Positions 38,221 through 47,003 of a DNA stretch of 64,000 nt are shown here, piece by piece. A model generated the notes under the pieces. It saw nothing but the letters and a program-made list of their open reading frames with translations, was not told the DNA's origin and made no database searches. The DNA lies in NCBI RefSeq assembly GCF_003967355.1, contig NZ_BIFH01000025.1, positions 186,001 to 250,000 of the forward strand. Direction: 5' to 3'. Both the position numbers and the translations under genes were made by a program. Source of the DNA: Embleya hyalina. GTDB taxonomy: Bacteria > Actinomycetota > Actinomycetes > Streptomycetales > Streptomycetaceae. Position 1 is the first letter of the stretch. Every line of letters begins with the position of its first letter.

Positions 38221-39384
38221 GTGAGCGGCGCGCCGTCGGCCGGCCTGCGCCGCATGGTCTCCCCGCTGGAGCTGTTCTTCGACCTGGTCTTCGTCTTCGC
38301 CGTCGGCCAACTCGCGCACCACCTGCACGCCGAACTGTCCTGGCGCGGCGCCGCCGAGACCGCGGTGATGCTGATCGCCGTCCTCAGCACCTGGGCCCTG
38401 ACCAGTTTCGACGCCACCTTCCTGGACGTGGAGCGGCCCCGCACCCGGCGGCTGGTGCTGGTGGTGATGGGCCTGGTCCTGTTCATGAACGCCCAGATCC
38501 CGCACGCCTTCACGGGCCGGCCGTGGGCCTTCGTCGTCCCGCTGGTGGCCATCCTGCTGCTGGTGGACATCACGGCCGCGGCATGGGCCCCGACCCCGCT
38601 CCTGCGCCGGCACTACCGCCGGGTGACGGCGTGGGCCGCGGCCTCCATCCCCCTGTGGCTGACCGGCGCGGCCGCGGCCCACGAGTCACGCCTCGCCTGG
38701 TGGGCCGCGGCCGCCGCCGTCGACATGACCGGCGTCTGGCTGGCCCACCCCCTGCCCCGCAACGTCCTGTCCTCTCGGGACCTGGTCTTCGACGCGGAGC
38801 ACATGGTGGAACGGATCCGGCTGTTCATCATCCTCCAGCTCGGCGAGACCGTACTGACCATCGGCACGGCGATCTCCGCCGCCCCGGTCGACGCCGCGAC
38901 CGTGACGGCCGGCCTGGGCGTGTTCGTCGCCGTCGTGTGCCTGTGCGCCAGCTACTTCAGGGGAGGCGAGGACATCCTGGCCCGGCACGTCGCCACCACG
39001 GCCGACACCCTGCTGCCGGTCCGGCATGCCGTCAGCGGTCAGTACCCCACCCTGGCCGGCCTCGTCGCCCTCGCCGTCGGCGCCGAACTCGCCATCGGCC
39101 ACCCCACCGGCCACGGCAGCACCGAACTCGGCCTCCTCCTGTTCGGCGGCCCGATCCTCTACGTGATCACCCAGGCCTGGTGGTACTACACCTCCACCCG
39201 CCAGGCCTGGGGTGCCCGGCTCCTGGCCTGCCTCGCCTGCGCCATCGCCGGCATCGCGGCCGTCCGGCTCCCGCCCCTGGTCTCCGTGCTGATCCTCGAC
39301 CTGATCCTGGTGACACTCGTACTCACCCTCACACGAGTGCACCGGAGAGTGCTCACGACCATGACCCCCACGGACAGCGACTGA
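38221..39384 (+). CDS. low temperature requirement protein A (LtrA) family
   Basis: This 387-residue multi-pass membrane protein of the LtrA family has the signature SPLELFFDLVFVFAVGQLAH near the N-terminus. About eleven hydrophobic helices follow, with FDAEHMVERIRLFIILQLGE and TVLTIGTAISAAP in the middle. Family members are widespread and poorly understood; the name comes from Listeria low-temperature growth. It starts at GTG 38221. It is 177 bp downstream of the dead MarR gene on the same strand, with no close partner. Confidence 0.85.
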   Translation: MSGAPSAGLRRMVSPLELFFDLVFVFAVGQLAHHLHAELSWRGAAETAVMLIAVLSTWALTSFDATFLDVERPRTRRLVLVVMGLVLFMNAQIPHAFTGRPWAFVVPLVAILLLVDITAAAWAPTPLLRRHYRRVTAWAAASIPLWLTGAAAAHESRLAWWAAAAAVDMTGVWLAHPLPRNVLSSRDLVFDAEHMVERIRLFIILQLGETVLTIGTAISAAPVDAATVTAGLGVFVAVVCLCASYFRGGEDILARHVATTADTLLPVRHAVSGQYPTLAGLVALAVGAELAIGHPTGHGSTELGLLLFGGPILYVITQAWWYYTSTRQAWGARLLACLACAIAGIAAVRLPPLVSVLILDLILVTLVLTLTRVHRRVLTTMTPTDSD

Positions 39385-39501
39385 TCCTGTTCCCGACCCG
39401 GGCCGCGATCATCGATCGGGCCGACGTACCCGGGAATCACCCGTCCGCCGTCGAGGCGTTCACTCCGCACGGCCTTCGCGGCGATCCCGCGGCGCCCAAC
39501 C

Positions 39502-39525
39502 CTGTTCGGGACATGTTCCGAACAG
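39502..39525. promoter_or_regulatory. 24-bp near-perfect palindrome (operator)
   Basis: CTGTTCGG (39502-39509) and CCGAACAG (39518-39525) are exact inverse complements, and the centre contains ACATGT. Only one base pair (39510/39517) breaks the 24-bp symmetry. It lies 74 bp upstream of the small secreted protein start, at a promoter-like distance. No regulator gene lies next to it. Confidence 0.75.
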
Positions 39526-39598
39526 CGCTTCCCATGGTGAACGAGAGCCGTGTTCGTGAGCATGGGCGGCGTCCGCGGTTCCAACGAGAGGAAGCGAT

Positions 39599-39982
39599 AT
39601 GCGGAAGCTCTACGCGATGGGCGTCATGGCCGCGGCGGCCGTCTTCACGATGGTCTCCGTCTCTTCGGCGCAGGCGGTGGCCACGAATGTGCAGAGTCCG
39701 GGCAACCTGGCCGGTGGCCGCTACGAGAGTTCGACGGACACGTTGTCGATGTGGGACAACTCCGTGCTCGACAACGACTATGTGCGGCTGCGGGTCACCA
39801 ACGTGACGCGGAACGACCCCAGGGTCTACACCCATGACGGATCACCGACATACAACAACCGGAAGGACGTTCACATACCTTCCACGTGGAAGTCCGGTGA
39901 CAAGCTCAGTCTCTCCGTCTGCTCGGTGGACCGTTACCGGCAGGTTGCCCGCTGCTCGAAGACCGTGCCGGCCTACGTGTAG
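39599..39982 (+). CDS. small secreted protein
   Basis: The 127-residue exported protein has signal peptide MRKLYAMGVMAAAAVFTMVS to AQAVA. The mature part of about 100 residues is beta-rich (GRYESSTDTLSMWDNSVLDN, DYVRLRVTNV, SGDKLSLSVCSVDRYRQVAR). Two cysteines (VCS, RCS) may form one disulfide. No family is recognised. ATG 39599 follows GAGAGGAAGC. It stands alone between a 24-bp palindrome and a very strong terminator, so it is probably a regulated, abundant exoprotein. Confidence 0.75.
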   Translation: MRKLYAMGVMAAAAVFTMVSVSSAQAVATNVQSPGNLAGGRYESSTDTLSMWDNSVLDNDYVRLRVTNVTRNDPRVYTHDGSPTYNNRKDVHIPSTWKSGDKLSLSVCSVDRYRQVARCSKTVPAYV

Positions 39983-39994
39983 CGGTCGGGTACA

Positions 39995-40032
39995 CGAAGG
40001 GCCGCACCGGCATTCGCCGGTGCGGCCCTTCG
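39995..40032 (+). terminator. perfect 17-bp stem terminator
   Basis: CGAAGGGCCGCACCGGC (39995-40011) and GCCGGTGCGGCCCTTCG (40016-40032) pair perfectly around the loop ATTC, 13 bp after the stop codon. Confidence 0.9.
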
Positions 40033-40977
40033 TCCCTCAGGGTGTGCGCGTTGCTCCTGCCGCACGGCGCGGCGGAGCGTCGCCGGCGTGGCCGGTTCCG
40101 CCCGTCCGGAGCGGAGAGGGCAGCCGGCTCGGTATCCGGCCGTGCGACAACGCTTTCGGCGACCAGTGGTGGCACTACGGCTGAGGCACGCCCCGCGCGG
40201 GCGCACACGGCGGTGGTACGACCTGCGAGGGCTTCACCGATCGGCGGCGCGCCCTCGTGGGGATTCTCCGTCATCGCTCCGGATGGCCCGAACCCACGTG
40301 CTCGGGCTTCGGGTTCGCGCGGACCACGTTCGAGTCGGCGCCGGTCGAAGGGGATCTGCCGGGTCGCGGTCTCGACGAGGGCTTCGATGCCCCGACGCGG
40401 GGCCGCGGCAAGGGCGTGGCGTTCGTTGAAGCGCGCTCGCGTAGGAGGGCCGAGACGACTCACCGGTGATCGGTGATGCGGTCCGCGGCCGAGACGGCTT
40501 GAGCCGTGCGCAGGGGCCCGCGTCGACGTCGAGCGCCCTGTCCCTGCGGTGTCTCCGCGGCCGCGGCGGTGTGCGGGCGCGACGTGAGGAACCGGCTTCG
40601 CCTCGACCCCGAACGGACATGTGATCGCGGGCATCGCGGACAGGGTGCGGCTCCGACGTCATGCCGACGCCACCGCCGACCCCGGCCGAGGACCGCGCCG
40701 TCGCGGCGCAGGCGCAGCGGCACGGACCGGGGCGTGGTCCGTCGGACGGACTCGCGGGCTCCCCCGCCTGCGCTCCGCCGTGTGTGGCTCGGTTCCGGTG
40801 GTCTCGCGCGGGCCGACGCCGGCGCGGGTCGATCGGCCGCGTCGTCGCGCGCCCGAACGTGGTCCGGTGACGCGGCCCACGTCTCGTGTGTGTCTCCCAC
40901 CGCCGCGCACCGTTCCGGCACGATCGCGTGTCGCGTGGGGTCGTCGATTGCCCGGCGGGTCGGTCTCCCTCGGTCGG
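40033..40977. other. 0.95-kb region without a supported gene
   Basis: It lies between a terminator and the 3' end of a TetR gene. A plus-strand stretch from about 40260 to 40468 (ending in TGA) has coding-like composition but only a GTG without a ribosome binding site and no known family. It may be decayed sequence. Confidence 0.3.
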
Positions 40978-41562
40978 TCAACGGCCTCGGGCGATCAGTT
41001 CCTCCAGGCGTTCCACCAACGCCCGCGCGGCGGCGTCGAGGCGGGTCCGGTCGCCGGTGGCGAGCAGGTCGAGGACCATGCCGGCCAGAGCGGACGCGCC
41101 GAGCGTCGCCTCCGCCTCGGCTCGCGGTCCGGTCACACCGGCGCGCCGCAGTCCCGTCGCCAACTCCTCCACCCACGCGACCATCAGGCGGCGGCGAAAA
41201 TCGGGGGCCAACAACGCGGAGGTCCGCGGCATCGCGATCGCCTCCAGGATCAGTCGCACCCGCGCGAGATGCCCGGGCTCACGAACCCACTCCCAGTAGC
41301 GCCCGACCACCGACGCGGCGTCGGCGCCCTCCTCCCCGACCCACCCGCGGACCAGGTCGGCCTGCTCCGCCTCGACGAAGGCGAGCGCCTGCGCCAACAG
41401 GCCCTCCTTGGAACCGAACTGGTAGGACAACGTGTACGTACTCACCCCGAGCGCCGCGGCCAACGGCCGCAGCGACACATCACCGAGCCCCCCACTCGCC
41501 AACTCCTCCACCACCGCACGCAACAACTCGGGCTTACGATCCGGATCCGGCCTGCGTCCCAT
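40978..41562 (-). CDS. TetR-family regulator
   Basis: The 194-residue regulator starts MGRRPDPDRKPELLRAVVEE, with helix-turn-helix LRPLAAALGVSTYTLSYQFG at about residues 31-50 and the C-terminal effector domain typical of the family. There is no Shine-Dalgarno before ATG 41562, so it may be leaderless. An operator-like sequence begins 14 bp upstream and recurs before the membrane-protein gene ending at 42988, suggesting these are its two targets. The acylase gene that follows its promoter is broken. Confidence 0.9.
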   Translation of the reverse strand: MGRRPDPDRKPELLRAVVEELASGGLGDVSLRPLAAALGVSTYTLSYQFGSKEGLLAQALAFVEAEQADLVRGWVGEEGADAASVVGRYWEWVREPGHLARVRLILEAIAMPRTSALLAPDFRRRLMVAWVEELATGLRRAGVTGPRAEAEATLGASALAGMVLDLLATGDRTRLDAAARALVERLEELIARGR

Positions 41563-41575
41563 GATCACAAATTTA

Positions 41576-41591
41576 CATCACGATTGTCATG
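41576..41591. promoter_or_regulatory. shared 16-bp operator, copy 1
   Basis: CATCACGATTGTCATG differs from the copy at 43663-43678 at two positions and follows the pattern CATNACGATYGTNATG, which is palindromic. It overlaps the promoter of the TetR gene. Confidence 0.7.
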
Positions 41592-41799
41592 AGAACGGGC
41601 AGCGCCCGCGACACCGCGATCCGGGGACTCGGCCCCCGTCGTGTTCGCGTCCGGACACTCCCGCTCGCCGACCGGGAGCAGGCCCGCGCCTCGTCGCCCG
41701 GGTACACCGTCGGGCGACCGGTGCCCTGCGTCGGGGCGCCGTTCGGGGGGATGGCGGGCCGGCGCCGCGCCGGAGTGCGGCGCGGTGCCCCTTGTTCAC

Positions 41800-42745
41800 C
41801 CCGGTCGGCGGTCGGGCGTTGTCGTTGCCGTGGACGACCGACGCGGCGTACGCGATCAACGACGCCGGTGCCGCGAACCCGCGAGGATCGGCCATCGCGT
41901 TGGCCCTGGCCAGGGCCCGCGACACGGACGGGGTCCTGGACGCGGTGCGCCGCACCCAGGGCATCCCCTGGGCGAACACGATCGCCGCCGATTCCGCCGG
42001 GCAGACGCTCTTCGTGCAGTCCCAGACCCTGCCCCGGATCACCGACGACGTCGCACGTCGCTGCTCGACCGCGTTGGGCCGGGAGACGCACCCGGCGTCC
42101 GGCCCGGCGGTCCTGGACGGCGCGGGGGCGAGTGCGCGCTCGGCACCGATCCCGACGCTCTGCAGCCGGGGACCTTCGGGCCCGGCGCGATGCCGACGTT
42201 GCGCGACGCCCCGTACGTGGAGAACTCCAACGACAGTGCCTGGCTGACCAACGCCGAGCACCCGCTGGTCGGCTACGAGAGGGTGTTCGGCGACATCGGC
42301 GAGCCGCGCTCGCCGCGCACGCGCGGCGCGATCGAGGACGTCTCCGCCGCGGCCGCCCGGGGCGGGCTGCGCGTCGAGGATCACCCCGGAATCGCCGTGG
42401 GGCGAGCACCAGTTCGTGGTCCGCGACCATCGGCGTGTGCCGATCCCGGGCGGGACGGGCGAGTTGGGGGTGTGGAACGTCGTCGAGGCCGACTGGGAGG
42501 CGGCCGGCGGCGGCTACACGGACGTCTCGTCCGGTACGTCGTACGTCCAGGCCGTCGGCTGGAACGACGGCCCTGCCCCGTCGCACGGACCCTGTTGGCA
42601 TACTCCCGGTCCGCGAACCCCCGATCCGCACACCACGGCGACCAGACCCTGCTGTTCTCCCGCGAACAATGGGTGAGTTCCCGATTCTGCGAGCAGGACA
42701 TCCTGGCCTCACCCGAGCTACGGGTGATCACGCTGCACGAGTACG
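41800..42745 (+). pseudogene. penicillin acylase/AHL acylase-type remnant
   Basis: The C-terminal part of a penicillin-acylase-family (Ntn-hydrolase) protein is spread over three plus-strand frames. The first reads AIALALARARDTDGVLDAVR and then QGIPWANTIAADSAGQTLFV. The second reads LRDAPYVENSNDSAWLTNAE followed by HPLVGYERVFGDIG. The third has VPIPGGTGELGVWNVVEADW and GYTDVSSGTSYVQAVGW, and the frame shifts again to HHGDQTLLFSREQWVSSRFC and ASPELRVITLHE. The signal peptide, alpha subunit and the Ser of the beta-subunit start are absent. The intact enzyme would cleave amides such as acyl-homoserine lactones. Confidence 0.75.
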
Positions 42746-42987
42746 CGCCTCCATGGGACGGCGCCCGCGCCACGGGAGCCGGATCGCCCGGAGGGATGGG
42801 GCCGGATGCGACCTTCGCGGGTCCGCCGGCCGTGGCCCACCGGGATCGCCCGCCCTCTCCGCGACGGTGAATGGCCGGGGTTCGGCACACACCGCTCCCA
42901 CGAGGGCGGCGGGAGGCGAATGCCCCTGACCATCGCGTGCGGCTCGGCCTGCCGGGGTTCGGCCGCCGTACGTCTCGGACGGGGGAT

Positions 42988-43653
42988 CTATCCGCGAGGT
43001 CCGAGACCTGACGTGGCATCACCACCGACACCGCGTCCGGCGCCTAGGACGCGCTCGCCCGCCTCGTGTCGCGAGAGCGTGGCCGTCGCGTCGGACCGCG
43101 GGGAGCCGCCGAGTGCGACGGTCGGAGCGCCGGTACCCAGGACACGACGGCTGACGACGGGATCGTCCCGGTCCGACGCGGCGACGCGGCGGGACGCGGG
43201 AATGTGCACGAGGGCCCACCCCAGGCAGGCGACACCGACGGCACTCTGCGGTCCGGCACCGGTGATCGCCTCCGACCAGTGGCCCAGGCGTGCCAGAACG
43301 CACCACAGCACGCCGGACCCGCCGATCGCCACCGCGTCCGCGATCACGGTCACCAGAACATACCGGCGGCTCTTGCGACGCCCCTCGGGACGGGCCGGGC
43401 GTACCCGGTCGCCGATCCACGATCCGGGCGAGCGGGCCCGGCCGCCCCCGCGCGGAATCCGCCACACGAGGACCAAGGCGAACAAGCCGATGCCGGCGAC
43501 GAAGGTCGTGAGGGAATCCGAACCCGGTACCAGGAGCCCGGGCCAGGCGGAGACGATCCACGCGACCCCGACGAAGCCCCACGCGACGCCCTCCCAGCGC
43601 AACACCTCCGAACGTGCGGCGAACCGACTGCGTGTCGTATCGATGATGTCCAT
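42988..43653 (-). CDS. membrane protein of unknown function
   Basis: The 221-residue protein starts MDIIDTTRSRFAARSEVLRW and has about four hydrophobic stretches: GVAWGFVGVAWIVSAW, LTTFVAGIGLFALVLVW, VLVTVIADAVAIGGSGVLWC and GVACLGWALVHIPAS. The last 60 residues are polar and low-complexity. No family is recognised. ATG 43653 lies only ten bases from a 16-bp operator and has no Shine-Dalgarno, so translation may be leaderless; an ATG at 43665 lies inside the operator. It is probably controlled by the TetR protein at 40978. Confidence 0.65.
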   Translation of the reverse strand: MDIIDTTRSRFAARSEVLRWEGVAWGFVGVAWIVSAWPGLLVPGSDSLTTFVAGIGLFALVLVWRIPRGGGRARSPGSWIGDRVRPARPEGRRKSRRYVLVTVIADAVAIGGSGVLWCVLARLGHWSEAITGAGPQSAVGVACLGWALVHIPASRRVAASDRDDPVVSRRVLGTGAPTVALGGSPRSDATATLSRHEAGERVLGAGRGVGGDATSGLGPRG

Positions 43654-43662
43654 ACCAGTAAG

Positions 43663-43678
43663 CATAACGATCGTCATG
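43663..43678. promoter_or_regulatory. shared 16-bp operator, copy 2
   Basis: CATAACGATCGTCATG is a near-perfect palindrome and matches the copy before the TetR gene (41576-41591) at 14 of 16 positions. It sits immediately upstream of the membrane-protein start. Confidence 0.75.
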
Positions 43679-43835
43679 ACAATCCGCCATAGCAGCCACA
43701 CCCCCGCCATCCCGGATGCCGGCTTCACTCATCGGCCGTGGGCTCCCCCGCACACCCGAAAGACACGAACCCGCACGGAACCGCTCTCCGGAGGGCACAC
43801 CACCGCCGCCGCCGACACCGAACGCATCAGGGCTC

Positions 43836-44200
43836 GGGCCGGCCGGTCACGTGGTCGACACGGGTGCGGGCGTGGTCGTCGAGGTCGAGGGGCCGCCGGC
43901 GGCGGTGGCGGAATTCCGGCGCCGGGTGGGTACCGATGCCCCGCCGTCGGCCGCGGTCGGGTCGGTGGTCGACGAGGAGTTGCCCGTCGACGGCGTCGCC
44001 GGTTTCACGATTCCCGCGTCGCCGGCGGATCGGTTCGCAGGCTGATCCCACCGGATGCGGGGACGTGCGCGAACTGCCCGGCGGAGCTGGGCGATCCGGC
44101 CGATCGCCGACACCGGCGTGCGTTCGTGACGTGCGTCGACCGCGGCCCGCGTGTCGACGATCGTCATGGCGTTGCCGTACGACCGAGCGCACCGGACCCG
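43836..44200 (+). pseudogene. HypF (hydrogenase maturation) N-terminal remnant
   Basis: One frame gives GHVVDTGAGVVVEVEGPPAA followed by VAEFRRRVGTDAPPSAAVGS, the acylphosphatase domain of HypF carbamoyltransferase. The next frame gives LIPPDAGTCANCPAELGDPA and then RRAFVTCVDRGPR, the zinc-finger-like domain, with the last Cys of the second CxxC replaced (CVDR). A third frame continues STIVMALPYDRAHRT. The rest of the roughly 750-residue protein is absent. No hydrogenase genes are nearby. The remnant borders the graspetide operon promoter. Confidence 0.75.
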
Positions 44201-44497
44201 GCACGGACCGGCGCGGGACACCTCGCGCCCGCGGCCGGGCCGCCGCACCGGAGGGTGCGTGTTCCCCACTCCGACGACACGTCGATCGCCCACCCGTCCC
44301 CGTCGACGGACCGCGGGACCGCCCCGGGACGCAGCGGCGTACCGGGCCCGGGTCCGGACACCCGGGAACGCCGCGTGGGCGTGGCGAGTCGGTCGCGACG
44401 GGGTCGCGGGTCTGTTCCTGCGGGCACGTCACGCGTAGTACGTTGAGCATTGCTCCGAGTCTTCGCGCGTCTCGTCCCTCATCGAGGAGGCAGCCTG
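44201..44497 (+). promoter_or_regulatory. upstream region of the graspetide operon
   Basis: About 300 bp lie between the HypF remnant and the precursor-peptide start. The sequence around 44430-44455 (CGTAGTACGTTGAGCATTGC) is the least GC-rich part and the likely promoter. No operator palindrome or regulator gene is evident. Confidence 0.35.
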
Positions 44498-44785
44498 ATG
44501 TCCGAGGGTGCTCGTTCCGGTCCGCGTCCGTGGGGTTTGCGTCACCTGACCGGGTACGGGCCCGGGGCGACGGTGAATCTGCCGTACTGCGGCGTCGAGC
44601 TCGATCCGGTGACCCAGACCACCCGCTACCGCGATGCGGACGGGCGGATCGTGACGATGGGCGATCACGCCAAGACCGCGCCGGCCACCAACACCATGGA
44701 GGCGACCGGCGGTTCGGACGGCAGGGATCCGGGGCAGGGCGGGGCACCGGACCACCGCCCCGTGACGAAGACCGACGAGGATTGA
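44498..44785 (+). CDS. graspetide (ATP-grasp-modified RiPP) precursor peptide
   Basis: The 95-residue precursor has a family-like leader segment with RPWGLRHLTGYG (residues 10-21), PYCGVELDPVTQTTRYRDAD at 29-48 and GRIVTMGDHAKT. The C-terminal core (about 58-95) contains Thr60, Thr64, Thr66 and Thr70, then SDG at 73-75 and many acidic residues (D77, D85, D93, E94, D95). Thr/Ser side chains are expected ester donors, Asp/Glu acceptors, and Asp74-Gly75 is a good aspartimide candidate. ATG 44498 has GAGGAGG. The stop overlaps the TTG start of the ATP-grasp gene. A leader cleavage site is not obvious. Confidence 0.88.
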   Translation: MSEGARSGPRPWGLRHLTGYGPGATVNLPYCGVELDPVTQTTRYRDADGRIVTMGDHAKTAPATNTMEATGGSDGRDPGQGGAPDHRPVTKTDED

Positions 44786-45768
44786 GTACGCATTCGTACG
44801 GGACCGGACCGTGCCGCCCGGTCCTGGTGTGTGCCCCGCTCGGTGATCGCAGCGCGGACGCCGTGATCGAGGCGCTGGGCCGACGCGAGGTGCCCGTGGC
44901 GCGCATCGACCCGGGCGTGGATTTTCCCCTCGGGTCGACCCTGTCCGCCTGCTTCGACCCCGGCCGCGGAATGACGGGCGTACTGGAGACGACGAGTCGT
45001 CGCGTCCTTCTGGACGCGGTGCGCGCGGTGTATCACCGGCAAGCGACCGACTACGGGCCGGCATTCACGCATCTGTCCGACCAGGACGCCCTGTTCGCCG
45101 TCGCGCAGGCGCGGCACGGTCTGGGTGGTGTGTTGGCCGCGTTGCCGTGCCTGCACGTGAACCATCCGCACGCGGCGACGGCCGCCTCGTACAAGCCGGT
45201 GGGTCTGGCCGCCGCGCTGCGCGTGGGTCTGAGCGTGCCGCCCACCCTGATCACCTCGGATCCCGAAGCCGCCCGGGCGTTCGCGAAGCGGCACGGGCCG
45301 ATCGTCTACAAGGTGCTGCGAACCGTGCGCTACCGCGACCCGGACGACCGGCCGCTGACCGTATGGACCACGGCCGTGGACCCCGACGACATCGACGACG
45401 CGGTCGCCGGGACGGCCCACCTGTTCCAGGCACGCGTGGATGCCGTCGCCGATCTGCGGGTGACGTTCGTGGGCGGGCGGATGTTCGTCGCGCGCATCGA
45501 CTCGGGCCTGCTCGACTGGCGCAGCGACTACGACCGGCACCGGTACGACGTCGTCGACCTTCCCGAGCCGGTGGCGGCGGCCGTCACCCGGTACATGCGC
45601 GATCAACGCCTGTGCTACGGAGCTCTGGACCTGGCGGTGACCTCGTCCGGAGAGCATCTGTTCTACGAGTGCAATCCCCTGGGCCGGTACGGATGGATCG
45701 AGGCGGCGACCGGGATGCCGATCTCCGCGGCGATCGCCGACCTCCTGCGGAACGGATCCCCGCCGTGA
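44782..45768 (+). CDS. ATP-grasp graspetide maturase
   Basis: This 328-residue ATP-grasp ligase is of the type that forms omega-ester or omega-amide links in RiPP precursors. Visible features are LHVNHPHAATAASYKPVGLA (residues 124-143), the nucleotide-binding strand GPIVYKVLR (172-180), GALDLAV (280-286) and the metal-binding YECNPLGRYGWIE (295-307). It starts at TTG 44782, overlapping the precursor stop by four bases, so translation is coupled. It should activate core Asp/Glu carboxylates with ATP and couple them to core Thr/Ser. It is matched to the adjacent precursor. Confidence 0.9.
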   Translation: MSTHSYGTGPCRPVLVCAPLGDRSADAVIEALGRREVPVARIDPGVDFPLGSTLSACFDPGRGMTGVLETTSRRVLLDAVRAVYHRQATDYGPAFTHLSDQDALFAVAQARHGLGGVLAALPCLHVNHPHAATAASYKPVGLAAALRVGLSVPPTLITSDPEAARAFAKRHGPIVYKVLRTVRYRDPDDRPLTVWTTAVDPDDIDDAVAGTAHLFQARVDAVADLRVTFVGGRMFVARIDSGLLDWRSDYDRHRYDVVDLPEPVAAAVTRYMRDQRLCYGALDLAVTSSGEHLFYECNPLGRYGWIEAATGMPISAAIADLLRNGSPP

Positions 45769-46964
45769 ACGCTCCTCCCTCCTCCCCGGCCCCGGCCACG
45801 GACGCCGTCGTGTTGCGGCGGCGCCTCGCGGACGCGCTGGCCGCGACCGGTGATCTGCGCGGTCCCGCATGGCGGGCGGCGGTGGAGTCGGTGCCGCGGG
45901 AGGTGTTCGCGCCCGCGTGGTTCGAGCGCAGCGACACCGAGCGGGGCACGATGTGGTCCCCTGTGGTCGGGGACGCCGCGACGTTGGCGCGGGTGTACGA
46001 GGACACCACGCTGGTGACCCAGCTCGACGGCGGGGTGGCCCCCGGGGACGTGGAGGGTCCGGTGTTCGGCGCGCCGTCGTCGTCGTCGACGCTGCCCGGT
46101 CTGGTCGTGGGGATGTTGGAGGATCTGGGTGTCGAGGACGGTGATCGCGTTCTGGAGATCGGCAGCGGCACCGGATACTCCACCGCCCTGCTGGCCCGGC
46201 GCCTGGGCGACGACCTCGTGACGTCGATCGAGGTCGATCCGGAAACCGCTCGACGGGCGGCCGCAGCTCTGAAGGCGGCCGGATTCGAGCCGCACCTGGT
46301 GGTGGGTGACGGCCTCGACGGGGTCCCGGACCGGGCCCCGTTCGATCGGCTGATCGCGACCTGCTCGGTACGCGAGATCCCCCGCCCGTGGCTGGAGCAG
46401 TCCCGGCCCGGCACGGTGATCCTCGCCAACCTCACCGGCTGGCTCTACGCGTTCGGGCAGGCCCGTGTGACGGTGACCGGGCCCGGTCGTGCCGCCGGCG
46501 AATTCCTGCCGGGCACCGTCTCGTTCATGCCCGCCCGCCGGCACACCCCGCCTGCCCCCGACACCGGGGCGGCCCTGGCCGCCGCAGGCCCGGACAGGCC
46601 CACCGAGCTCGGGCCGGAGATCCTGCGGGACTGGGTCGGCCGATTCGTCGTCCAGGGCGCGCTGCCGAACTCGCAGCAGGTCACCGCGCAGGTCGGCGAC
46701 GGTCCCTGTCTCGACCACGTCCTGGACGTCGACGGCTCCCACGCCACACTGCTGCCGCAGCAGGACGGATCGTGGCGGGTTCGCGAAGGCGGGCCCCGCC
46801 GGCTCTGGTCCCTCGCGGAGCGGGCCGTGACCGCGTGGCGGGCCCAGGGTTCACCACCCATCGACGCCTTCCGCCTGTCGATCGATCCCGACCGGCACAC
46901 GATCCACCTCCCCGATCGATCGCTGAGCTGGGACCTCCCCCGCCTCGAACAGCGGCGCCGTTGA
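45765..46964 (+). CDS. PIMT-like O-methyltransferase of the graspetide cluster
   Basis: This 399-residue SAM-dependent methyltransferase is related to protein-L-isoaspartate O-methyltransferase. The SAM motif VLEIGSGTGYSTALLARRLG lies at 129-148 and the substrate-loop region GAPSSSSTLPG at 102-112. A C-terminal extension of about 190 residues is typical of methyltransferases linked to ATP-grasp RiPP systems. In fuscimiditide-type clusters such an enzyme methylates a core Asp, which then cyclises to an aspartimide. GTG 45765 overlaps the ATP-grasp stop (GTGA), completing a three-gene coupled operon. Whether this member makes a stable aspartimide or repairs isoaspartate is not known. Confidence 0.9.
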   Translation: MNAPPSSPAPATDAVVLRRRLADALAATGDLRGPAWRAAVESVPREVFAPAWFERSDTERGTMWSPVVGDAATLARVYEDTTLVTQLDGGVAPGDVEGPVFGAPSSSSTLPGLVVGMLEDLGVEDGDRVLEIGSGTGYSTALLARRLGDDLVTSIEVDPETARRAAAALKAAGFEPHLVVGDGLDGVPDRAPFDRLIATCSVREIPRPWLEQSRPGTVILANLTGWLYAFGQARVTVTGPGRAAGEFLPGTVSFMPARRHTPPAPDTGAALAAAGPDRPTELGPEILRDWVGRFVVQGALPNSQQVTAQVGDGPCLDHVLDVDGSHATLLPQQDGSWRVREGGPRRLWSLAERAVTAWRAQGSPPIDAFRLSIDPDRHTIHLPDRSLSWDLPRLEQRRR

Positions 46965-47003
46965 CACCTTCTTCCGGGCGGGTGATCTCCCACGCCGGGT
47001 TCG

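Noticed and set aside
44450-44497. An upstream start (44450) that would extend the graspetide precursor by 16 residues
   Set aside because: The ATG at 44498 has GAGGAGG at good distance, and the added residues would overlap that ribosome binding site.
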